64,000 nt of DNA, from positions 391,180 through 455,179 of the forward strand of contig SSNU01000095.1 of assembly GCA_012064415.1 (NCBI GenBank), in the 5' to 3' direction. This document shows positions 13,061 to 24,900 of this stretch, piece after piece (positions within the stretch are counted from its first letter, which is position 1; every line of letters starts with the position of its first letter). The DNA comes from Gyrodactylus bullatarudis (lineage: Eukaryota; Platyhelminthes; Monogenea; Gyrodactylidea; Gyrodactylidae). The notes under the pieces were generated by a model. It did not search any database and had not been told where the DNA came from. It saw only the letters and a program-made list of their open reading frames with translations. The translations under genes and the position numbers were made by a program.

Positions 13061-13586
13061 TAGGGCCACAAATTTACATATTTTACATATTCCGAATTTT
13101 AGCTCAGTTATTTTTAAAACGTAGAAATTTCTTTTCAAAAACTAATTTCGTTCAAGGATAAAATGTTTTTAGCACATATTTTTACATGCATATCTAATAT
13201 TATGTATATGAACTATTTAAATATTAAATTCAATTAAATAAAATAAGAAATATACTAACAAAATTGGATGAAATTCAGCAAAATCATAAAACCGTATCTG
13301 TTTAAAAATTTTGAAATAATTTTCAAAGATTAATTCTATTATTGTGTACCTGAACTGTTTTCAATAGAAAAATTTGAAATTTGATGTAAAATAGACCCGA
13401 CTTTTTTTAAAAATTAATCTCTTAACTTCAAATTATAAAGATATATTTATACAAATTTTTATCATAGCCAAATTATGTTTGAAATATGTCAAAATTTATA
13501 GGAAATTTTCTTACATAAGAATACATATTTTCAAAATTTTAAATACATTTTTAGAGAATTTTTTCGTACATATTTTTGTGGCCCTA
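13061..13586. mobile_element. Non-autonomous hAT-like MITE, about 526 bp
   Basis: The element begins TAGGGCCACAAA and ends with the exact inverse TTTGTGGCCCTA. The flanks carry a near-perfect 8-bp target duplication, TTAATAAC on the left and TTAATAAT on the right, the size typical of hAT transposons. It has no coding capacity. A related partial copy lies at about 23048-23360, sharing the ACGTAG, CAAAAACTAA and TTTTTAGCAC segments. Confidence 0.65.
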
Positions 13587-16500
13587 TTAATAATAGCTTA
13601 GTAGAGCCTCAGAAACCTTATCTTGGTTCTGTTCTGAAAACCATTTAAAACAACAAATTTTCTCATAATGCTTCAGGGTTCAAAGTTATAAAAACGGTTT
13701 TTTTTTATCAATCGATTTTCTAGCTTAATTTCAACAATAATTGATCTTTCACATTTTTATCCGGTTTACTTTAAAGTAGTTTACGGCAGATTTTTTTGCA
13801 AATTCGCGATAAAGTATTAGGATAGTACACTTATAATTGAATTTTATAGATCTAAAAAGAAGTGTTTAGTGACTAATGGTATATTATAACAAAAAAAGTT
13901 TTTTATTTTTATTGGCTCAATGATGGTTCATTGCAATAAATTAATAAAGGATCTTTTCTGTCTAATAAAATCAATCAATCAATCAATCTTCAGGATAATT
14001 TTCATTTCGAAAATACCTTATTTTATAATTCGGATAATGTTGGTTCAAAAGCAAAAAAATATTTTAATACAAAATATGACTCATTAGAAGGATAATAAAA
14101 CTAGGAAATCCATTTAAAATTCTCTTTCCTAATTTGCAAAGGTGTATAAAATGTTGCTATGAGTGATAACTGGTCCATTAAAAAATATCCCTACTCAAAT
14201 AGAAACTTGAAAAATAACCATAAACTTTTTTAAAGATGATATTACTCTTTTAAATTGAGTGTTTAACCCCTTGGGTGCTACAAATTTATTCTTCGTTCAA
14301 TATTTTGCAAAATATCATCTTTTTTCCAGAATAAACCATACTCTAGATGGATACCTTCCAAACTTTTTACTGTCAAGATTGTAAGAACGTTGACAATAAT
14401 GTCCTTTGAATGTAACGTGTAAAAAATTCTCAGAAATTTTTTTCATGTAAAATAGATGAGGGGATAAATTTCTGTTCCAATAGAAAATTTAATGTCTTTT
14501 GAATTTAAATTAGTTGAGTTATTTTAGAGCCAAAAATGGCAATATTACATCATCATTATCTATCGAGAAAAATGAGTAGGCTTTCAAAACCGAATTCACA
14601 TTCAAAATCAATATTATTTTTTTATGCTTACAAAAATGTTTAAAAGATTCGATGACTTGATAAATAAGATTTTTTAGCTCTTAAGATGTACTTACTGAAG
14701 AAATCAGAATTATTCTCTTTAGGAAATAGAAATTACTTAAGCAAGGCTAAAAGAATATCTATTAATCAAATTATTGTATTTGAGTTATAGCAAAGTACGT
14801 GAATTTCTTTGACTTTTCCATAGTTACAAACCAGAAAAATAATTTACCCTTTTCTAAAATTTATAATATTATGTCTACGATAGTAAGACTGACAAATATT
14901 AACATCGAGAATACAACAAATAAAGTTAATTTGATTAAAAAATTATCCTATATAGACAGCATTATTAAAAGAAGCTACATGGGCGTGAATATTATGAGTC
15001 GAATTATTAATAGAATAAGATTCTAGGCGTGATATAAAATTAACTAATTAATCGGTATAAGGGATACTCTTTCTTTCAAAAGCATAAACTCAATACAGTT
15101 GTACTTCTATAAAAAATGAAACCAACCTATCCCTCTCCTCTCTGGCCCTATAAAGTAGGTGTCAAAAGTGTCAAAACTTTCCAAAAAATTAAAATTCACT
15201 TGAGTTTAATCCATTGGATAGAGAATTTTCTCCTGATTCTTTCTATCTAATACAAAGACCAGATTCGCTCATTTCTTATCTCATAAAGCAGATCAAATTA
15301 GTTGCAGATTTGATCCAGTAGGATAATAGTCTACATTAAACTTTTAGAGTTATTATTCTATGTCGGGAATTTTGAGTTATAATGCAAATCTAAAAAAATA
15401 TCACACAATAGAATCTTGAAAATCCCCTAGAGTCTTGAAGAAACGTCTGAATATGAAGTTGGGAATCTATGAATTTTACAAAAATCTCAATAAGATTCAT
15501 AAAGAATTTTCGGAATCCTAAGCATGATGCCCACTAGGCTAGAGAGAATTTTTTTCTCCAAAAAACTCACAAGAGTCATAACTTTTCTGATAGAATTCAG
15601 TACTCAGATAATGTTTTGAATATTTTTATAGCGTGAAAGTCATCCTCCATTATGGCATTACACATTTTTTCACACAATATCCCATGAATATGATAAAACA
15701 ACGAAATTTATCATGAAGATCCTCTTGATGAAAGGATTATTTTAAAAGATAATACTTGAGAAACTCATAAGATGGCCAAGTTAATACGGAGTGATTGCGT
15801 AGTAAAATTTCATTGAAAAATTCTGGATTTCAAAAATTGAACGACATAATGGGAAAGCATTTTCGACACTTGCTTCAATACAAAATAATGCTTAGAGTTG
15901 ATAGTTCTATCAGTTTTGGTACAGAAATGAAGATAAAAATTTCACTTTCCCCACTCTTATCAATTGAAAATAATTATTTTCATTAGAATGATTCTGAAAA
16001 AAATATTTATTTGAAATGGTATGGTAATTTTTAAATTCCGATTTGGCGCCAAAACCAATTTTTCGAAATTTAAATGGAAATTTTTTTATTGATAGCAGAG
16101 TGGGAGTGTGGTCAGAAGATGTTTTTCAAGATCAGAATCAGACAAGAAAGCCGGATATCACCATCAGATTTCCGACTGTTCCACTTTTTTTTAAGGGTTT
16201 TTGAATTATCGAAATTTCATTGATTTGATCAAAAATCGAAATACAGCCCAATCAACTGCCATATTCAAGAATTATTGGAACTCAAGTATCATTCGAGTTA
16301 ATTGAGTTGTTTAAACGGAAACTATATACGGAGTTGATCCCTTCAGGAAACCAAAAAAATTCTAACTCACTTTCATAACAAATTGAATACATAAATTAAG
16401 AAAACTCGATACAATTTTTCAGCATAAACACTGAAGCTTTTGAGAGTTTTAAGGGTTTATTTACATGGTGTTACTCATTTTTTGTAATCGAGAAGAAAAT

Positions 16501-17044
16501 CAAAATTAGTAAAATTATTTTGGGGAATTAATAGAGGCCAAATTCGGCTGATGAAAATTATTTTAATGACATTCGAGGGGAATATACGATCTTTGTTAAG
16601 TTTACTGTGTAGTGAAAGAACAATGATAGTAAAATTTACAATGCGAAAATCTTAATTTATTTTTTCGTGAAACTACTTTCAAGTAAGTGCATGATTATAA
16701 AGATAGCATCTAAGAGTGAATATTAATTTATCTAAGGTAGATAAGCAATCTCATATATAATCTTAGCAATGATAAATAATTTATTTTCTGTGTAATAACA
16801 GTATTTAACATCGAGCGAATTACAAAATTCGTGAATTATTTTGCAAATAAATGGTTATAAATCATCTTTATTCTCACGCTGTCCTTGCTGAATATTCAGA
16901 AAGAAATTTAACCAATAAAATCACATCAACTTAATAAACGAATAAAATTTCTTCTTTAAGAAAACATTGTGCTTTAACAGAGAAATCTCTGTGATCCGAT
17001 CATTGTGATGACAATTCTGTTCTTGATGCACAGACCAAGTTTTT
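13587..17044. other. Intergenic region with scattered repeat fragments
   Basis: No supportable gene. A (ATCA)n run lies at about 13971-13988. A sequence around 14265 starting TTTAACCCCTTGGGTGC resembles piggyBac-type ends seen elsewhere in the window. The 15430-15530 segment resembles one near 63640. The open frames at 14799-15026 and 15795-15986 lack start or splice support. Confidence 0.35.
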
Positions 17045-17395
17045 ATGATAGATGCTGATTATATAAATCCTAATCATTCTGACTACGAGAACCCCGATGA
17101 TAAATATACATACTCTCCAACATTCAATTTGTAAGCTAAACTATTAAAATTTTTACTTTATTTACAAGTAGTAATTCCAATTTCTAATTTTAACAGAGCT
17201 GTTTTTATTATCATAACTGCAGTCTGTGTGATATTCTTTGTAATTTTAATATTCTGCATTGTCAAATATTGGAACAAAATGTCTGAGAGGAATAATAGCG
17301 ACTTGTCAAACCGTGAGTTAATTTTTGTTGCAATAATGAAGAGAAAGATTTTTTCCATTCAAATTACAGCTAGACAGATATATACTGAATATTGA
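17045..17395 (+). CDS. Small single-pass membrane protein, 75 aa, three exons
   Basis: Three small exons join in phase: 17045-17130, 17197-17312 and 17370-17395 (TGA stop), with introns of 66 and 57 nt. Each intron has a good donor (GTAAGC, GTGAG) and a polypyrimidine-AG acceptor. The protein starts MIDADYINPN, has a tyrosine- and acid-rich N-terminal part, then one long hydrophobic helix (about residues 29-51, AVFIIITAVCVIFFVILIFC) followed by a basic VKYWNK stop-transfer and a short tail ending PRQIYTEY. The topology suggests type III/Nexo with about 28 residues outside. An AATAAA lies at about 17698. I do not recognise a family. It depends entirely on spliced reading, so transcript evidence would matter; the in-phase joins and the helix plus basic flank argue that it is real. 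Confidence 0.6.
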
Positions 17396-18998
17396 ACGCA
17401 AAAAAGTTTTACAATAGAAAAAAGGCACGCACAGAACGCTGAAAATTTCAGATGACTATGATTAAAAATTCCAAGAATAGATTAATTTCAAGAATCTTTC
17501 GAGTTCTCCTTTATTGTCAATTCTAAACAAGAAAATTAATTGGCCAAAAAATCAATTTTCCACATTGTATTGATTTATGAAAACATTATTCAAATGGATA
17601 CAATGAAAATCCATGTTTAGTTCAATGCGGCAAACATTAAAACTTTTACTATTTTGAATTAAAAATAAACTTTTTATAGATACTATTTGGGTCAGTTAAT
17701 AAACAATATGAACAAGTTTCGATAATATTGACATTGAAATAGACTAATGCAGAATTCGTCTATTAATAAACAGACTTGGAAAATAAAGACAGGGTTAGAA
17801 AATCTCAAAAAATGAATGGACCAGAGATTCTATTCAATAATTTAGAACTGAATTTGAATAGTACTAGAAATATTTCTCACGGATAAAAAAGTTAAATAGC
17901 CGATTAATTTCGAAATCAACAAAATTGAATTCCTGAAATCTATTTCTATTGTTTATGAAGAGACGAATCCTATGAAACATGAAACACGAACCTATGATGG
18001 TCAACTTGGAAATCCTAAATTCATAGTAAATTACGTAACAGGATATTAATATCCAAGATAATATTTATTTTAAGCGGAAAAAATTGGATTAAGAATTGTA
18101 CCTAACATTTAAAAAATACTCGAGGAAATACATGAAATTTTTCTCCCTAAAACTAGGTAAATATTGGAAGAAAATTTTTTACCTTGTATTTTGTGAGAAG
18201 TGGAATTATCTAATCTACATTGAGTTAAATAACATTTTTGGATTATTCGTGTTACTCATTGGATTTTAAATAAATCCATTTAGTTTATTTTTTCCATCTA
18301 AAGATAAATTCATACAACAGATGAATCTTTTTATAAAGCAAGATATTTTCTTTTTCTATTGTAATCTTTTTATACGGGATTATATATTAAAAAGTTGTTT
18401 CATTGTCCACGTTTTATTCGACATTGTCTTTAGAAAGCTAATTTTAAAAAATGGATCATTTTTCTTCGAAATCTTCATTAGAAATTTCTCAAAAATATTT
18501 TTGTTCTTTTTTTATTTTCATGATCAGATAAGCACTAAAATCTAAATTTCATCAAAAAAATTAGCTGCATTTATAAAATTAGGAAAAATTAATGAGTTTT
18601 ACTGTAATTATCCAGGACCATGGACTTCTTTCGAGCTTGAAATGATTTCTTTTACAAATTCTTAGAATAATTAAAAATAGGCTTCTCGAGGAGTATAGTC
18701 AAATTTTTTAATTTTAATTTAATGATGAGGAGTAATCTAAATACAGAGATGTAATGAATTTTATTGAATAAAACATTTTAACAAGAATTAGTTTTTAAAC
18801 AATATTTTTTTAGGCATAAAGTATTCAGAACAAATCTCCATTTAACTGTTGCAAAATCTAGTGGAAATTACAATGAAGACGGCAAAACTATTTTTCAATT
18901 ACTAGCATCAAAGACAACCAATTAAAGTAATAACAAAGGGATTATTTTTAAAAGAAGATAAACAATGTAAATTTGTCTCAATTGATAATAAAATTGTT
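17396..18998. other. Intergenic stretch between the small membrane gene and the CFAP43 3' end
   Basis: No gene is seen. AT-rich low-complexity open frames (such as 18321-18545) are dominated by Phe/Ile codons from poly-T runs and are not supported. It includes the 3' flank of CFAP43. Confidence 0.4.
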
Positions 18999-21900
18999 TT
19001 AATTCGAAATTTCCTTCTCAATTTTGAGTCTTTTTAATTCTTCCCTGAGGGTTTTTATTTTGGCCTCTTGTATTATTAGCATATTTTTCATATGAGACTC
19101 TTCCAGATCATTTTCATTCTCAGCTTGTACATTATCTAATCAATGAAAAATATAATGAATCAATACTCAAAGATTTTAAAAATTAATCAAAATCAATAAA
19201 TCCTGGCGTACCACAAGGATCTATTATTGGCTCTTTTATATATTCAACTTGATTCATTTCAGTGTGAGACCTTCATTCCAATCAATAAATATGCTGATCA
19301 AAATTCTAATAAAACCTGAAAATGGTCTGACTCCTATTACGAAATCCAAAGTACATTATGTAAGATTGGCATCAAAATTAATCCTGAATATCTCCAAATG
19401 ACTCTTTCCCTCATGAGTTTGTCTCGTCCATCATGTATGACAATAACCTCAATACTCACTAATATTCATTCTAGGGAAATCCTCAAGAAATGCAAAAGCT
19501 ATTTCACCAGGAAATTTGTGATCAACTCAACCTTGAGGAAATCTCTGTTCAAATCAATAATTCTACCATACCAAGACTATGGTTTTGAAATCCTTTTTAA
19601 CCAGTAGTCACAGCTAAAAACCTGGAGAGAATACAATTTATCTACCCAATTTATCCCTCTCTTACAAAGAATTACTTAATCTCTCTAACTTATATCCAGT
19701 GGCTCAGACGTATCTCTTCTGCAGTGGTACTCAACTCTACTATAATTATTTATTGATATATAGTGGTCGAATTAATATGTGAAACACTCTGAATATTTTG
19801 AACTGTCAATTTATTTAAAATATAAAATTTTTAAAATCAAGACCATTTGATACATTATAAAATTCTTTATCAATTGATATCTGAATGAATTTTTTTACCT
19901 TTTCATCTTTCCCTGTACAAGTAAAAATACTATTTTTCATTGAAGTTGAAAACGAACTAATATGTGAAACACTTTATATTAACCCAAAAATTCACCTTTT
20001 TCTTCTATAACATCGAAACATCTTTCATTCATGGAATTAATGAATGGTTTTATATCATTTTCAGTTAATTCTGACCACTTTTTTATAATTTCAAGTCTAA
20101 GTTCATGGACATTTTCAAATTGCCTCCCATTTGAATAAACTCTTTGAGATAGAAGTCCCCATAGGTTTTCTATTGGGTTAAGGTCTGGACTTCGGGGTGG
20201 CCAATCAATAAAATCAATCTCATTGTAATTTAGCCATTCAATTGTCGATTTTGATGTATGGCATGGAGCATTGTCTTGTTGAAATACAAGATTATCATCT
20301 TTAAACTCATTTTTGAATGATAAAATGGAATCAATCAAAATATTCTGATATTTTTCTGAGTTTAATTTTCCATCAACAATGACTATAGGTAAGGTTCCTT
20401 TTGAATAAATCGCTCCCCATACCATAATCGAAGCTCCACCGTGTACGCGATTCAGTATTTTCTTAGGGACGTCCCCTTGTGGACACCAATGATAACTTGA
20501 ACCATCAGGCCCATCCAAATTAAACCTTTTCTCATCAGTAAATATGACTTTATCCCAATTGATTCTTTGGCTCAATTTATCCTTGATCCAATCTACTCGA
20601 AAAATTTTATCGAAATCTGAGAGTTTCGGGACTTTTTTTGATTTCCTCCAAGACATTTTCATATTTTTTTTACATATTTTTGAATGGTTCTTAAATTTAG
20701 ACTCAGATCTAGCTTTGCTTTTGCCTGGTTGCAATTCATAAAGTTTTTAGTAAGGAGTCTTTTGATTTGCCCTCTCTGGATGTTTGTAATTTTCGGCTTT
20801 CGACCAGGCTTTTTTGAATTTTTATTGTAGGTTTTCTTGTTAAAAATTCTTGTAATTGTTGCAGGGGAGCATTCGAATCTTCGTGCGATTTCTCTATTTG
20901 AAATCCCAGTGTTTTTCATGGTTTTAATAGTCTTGAGTTACTCACAATTGAAGCGACAATTATGATGGTACATCTTTCAGAAAGTCAATGTTTTTGTGGT
21001 ATATTCTTAAATTAGTTCATGAAATTATGAAATATTAACTTACAACAGATTTCTTAAACAACTATGTTAGCAGATAGAGAATATCAAAAGTGTTTCACAT
21101 ATTAGTTCGTTTTCAACTTCAATGAAAAATAGTATTTTTACTTGTACAGGGAAAGATGAAAAGGTAAAAAAATTCATTCAGATATCAATTGATAAAGAAT
21201 TTTATAATGTATCAAATGGTCTTGATTTTAAAAATTTTATATTTTAAATAAATTGACAGTTCAAAATATTCAGAGTGTTTCACGTATTAATTCGACCACT
21301 ATATATGTATCAGATATTCACAATTATTTTCATAATTTCTTCGAATAAAAATCTAGTATATATCTTGAAAATTTGCCAAAAAATTATAATGGAATTGGAA
21401 TCTAGCAACAAAAGATTTTCAAGAACTTATAAACTAAAATGCAAATAGGATATTTTTAAATTGAAGGTTTATCAAAAATTGTTTTAAAGGATTACAATTA
21501 GAAAAGGAAAAAAATTTTCTTAATCAAATTTATGATGTGCTTGCCATCATCGAAGGATCTTTGATCATCAAAATTTCATTGATTTTTGAGCAGGAGAATT
21601 CTGAAAAATTAGAAATCCGATTTTCACCCGATAAAAATCTCATTTAGCATGTCTGGTTTGTTAAAAATCTTTAGATCACTTTCAAATCATCAAAATTTTT
21701 ACCTCAAAGTTCTTAACTCCAAGCAGCTTAAGTTGGTCTGAATCCGAATCAAAAGGAAAAATTATTTCGATTTTTGAATGATTCCTATTTAAAAAAAAAT
21801 AAATTCCCTTTTTTTAGAATTTAAGGATCCATTGAAATTTGATTGATATGAATTACTCTTACAAAAGACTCTTTTTTCTTAAATTTTTCTGATATTAAGA

Positions 21901-24900
21901 TTTTTAAGCCCACTTTTACGAATTAAAGGGGAGCTAAATTATCGATTCTTCGAAATGGACATTTTAATTGATTTTGAATTGAGAGCTGGTTGGAGTGGAA
22001 TAAAATCGAGTAAAAATGAAACAAGAATTGTTTGAAAATAATTAAAATACAGTACCAATTAATAATTAAATAAAAATATTCATACCATCGAATTTGTAGT
22101 GTTTCCTCATCTTTGACAATTGCTTCTTCATATTTGAGATTTTATTACAAAGAATCTTATTCTGTGAAACCATTATTTGATTTGGCTCATCAGTCTCCAA
22201 ATTCTCGATTAAATAATCATATTTTGTCATAAACTAAATAAAATTTAAAATTATACATTATAATGTATAATTATTTTCTTCAAGGTTTTTTGACTAGTTA
22301 ACAATGATGCTTTTAAACTAGGATAAAAATCTATAACATATCCAAATACTAGATTTTACTTCAATCTACAAAGATCATGATCCTATCAACAATGAAATAT
22401 GCAACATTCAAGCTGTGCGTTTTAGAAGCTTTGTTAATTGAAATTAAAATAACAATCTCATTCACGAATTTCTTAAACTCGTGATCTAGGTTGGCTTGAA
22501 CTCTTCTGATCCGAAATAGGTGATTATCAAAAATTTTGGTTCTCTATTGAAAATCTTGAACTAAAGTTAGACGCAAAGGATAGCAAAGATCAATAGTTGT
22601 ATCATGTTTATTTGATTATTTTATGGGTAATAAAACTTGGATTGAAGTAATTATAGGGTACATTTATAACGAATCTCAGTAAATCTTTAAAAAGACAATA
22701 GAATCAATTCTATCCATTCATTCTCAGTCTGAGTGAAAATCTCTTTTTTTATAATTCACGGCTTAATGAGACTTTTGTAATGACAATAGGTTTTCCGTTG
22801 GCTATCTACACAGAATTGACAGAATATATACTATTCTTTGTAAATTTTAATTCTGTTTATGTCAATTATAACAATAGAAGAAACATTGATCAACTCACAT
22901 TATTTAATTTTGTTATGCAACCTTGTGTCATTTTAAAATCATCGTCAATAATATTATTTTGATTTTCCTTTAGCCGTTCAAGATACTAAAAAAAGTTATT
23001 CTTTTCATTTAACTCGTTCATTTATTTATTAGTTATTCCTTTTTCATAAGGGCCACAGATTTTACATGTCTTGAATTTTTACTCAGTTGCTTCTAAAACG
23101 TAGGAATTTCATACCAAAAACTAACTTGGCTCAAGCATAAAAAGTTTTTAGCACTTATTTTTACATTTATCTGAGCTATCTAAAGATTAAATATCTTTAC
23201 ATAAAATATTAAATATATTAGCAAAATTGGATGAAATCAGCAAATTTAGCCTATTGTTTGCGACTAGGTATTTGAAAAACCCTGTCTATTAGACAAAAAT
23301 TTACTTATATTTTTCAAAGATAAATTTTATTCTTGTCTCCCAGAACTGACTATTGTGGAAAAAAATTATTCAGGTAATAACTGGCTCATAATTTGGTTTT
23401 GATTGTTTTTTGGTTCATGATTGTTTGATCATAGTTTTATTTCATAAATGACTGATTAATTTATGCAAAAACATAGCAGGACCTTGGGTGGGAAAAATAT
23501 TGAGGAAATGAAAATTAAGAAATATTTTGCTTCATTAGAGTGATACAAGATGTTTAAATCAATAATTTCTCAATCAAACATTGGGCTAAGATATAATTTT
23601 CTATACACCATTTGAATCTTATCAAGGAACTGGATTAGATTCTGATCAAAGTTAAAAAATGAAAATTTAAAAAACATACCTCTAGTAATCAATTTTTAAT
23701 TTAAAAAAACTTTTTATTTGGTCATATAATCTGATTTGAATCTATTTCGTATCGCTTGCTGAATTCAATTAATAAGTCCTAGATAGAAAAGCCAGAAAGT
23801 AGTTAAAATTCTCAAATTCATTGTTCATTTTGATTTGGGAGACATAAACTTAACAGATACGTGATCTTATCTGATAATACAACAATAAAAGTACATTATT
23901 GCTCAAGTATAGTTATTTCACTATACGATTTTCTTCAACACTATAAATAAATCGATATAGAGATTGTACATAATTACAATGTTCATGTGTAATACAATGT
24001 GTATAATACACATTGTGTATTCAAGATGGCATAGCCAAATATGTGATTACTAGGGCGACCAGAAAAAGGCATACTTTATGATGAAAAAAGGCAATTTTTA
24101 ATTCTGAAAAAGGCAAATTCATAAAATCGAATGTTTCTCACGAGAAGCATCCCAAGAAGATATCTGCTGAAAGCGGACTTAAAGGAGATCTCATTAAAAA
24201 TCCAAAAAGTAGCTTTAACAACATAGTAAAGCATAAAAGGTATATTCATATAATCGAATATCTCTCACAAGTAGTGATTTAAAAAAATTAATCAATTCTT
24301 CAAGCCTTTCAAGTGAATAGAATGAGAATGAGATGTTGAGTTGGATAAGCCATTTCTATTGGCTGTTTACCGAGTCCCCCCTAAAATTAGATTCAGACAA
24401 TGAAAATTTAACTAAGATCAAGATAAACAAGGATAAAAAATTTGCACAATCCTTGAAAAAAATGAAAAAGCAATCCTTTTTAAAAAAGGCAAAAAAAAAG
24501 GCAAGCCTCCTCGAAATAGGCAAAAAAGGCAAACTTATTTCTCTTATTAATAGGTTTAGAAAAAAAGGACTGAATTTTTAATATTTTCAAAGTATTTTTT
24601 AGACTCACTCTCAAAAAAGGCAAAAAAGGCATTTTGGTCGCCCTAGTGATTACTGAATTGAAAAAAACATTGGTAATGTAGAATCTGAAAGAGGAGATGT
24701 TACTTTATTTGAGCTGAATAATTATAATTATTAGGGTAATACAAATTTTTAAACTTTTTCGGCTATTTGCACATTCGATAGAGAATAAAATTTTGAGATA
24801 AAAATTCTGTTAAACTGTAAATTTAAAATTTTGTTCTGATATATGAAATCTCATTCGAAAATTACAACTTTTAAACCCGCGCCAACAAATTTTGAATGAA

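Noticed and set aside
13971..13988. Short ATCA tandem repeat as a CRISPR-like or satellite array
   Set aside because: Only four to five units of a 4-bp word; a simple microsatellite.
24333..24581. Lysine-rich 82-codon frame
   Set aside because: It lies inside the hAT-like element and arises from its A-rich GGCA repeats.
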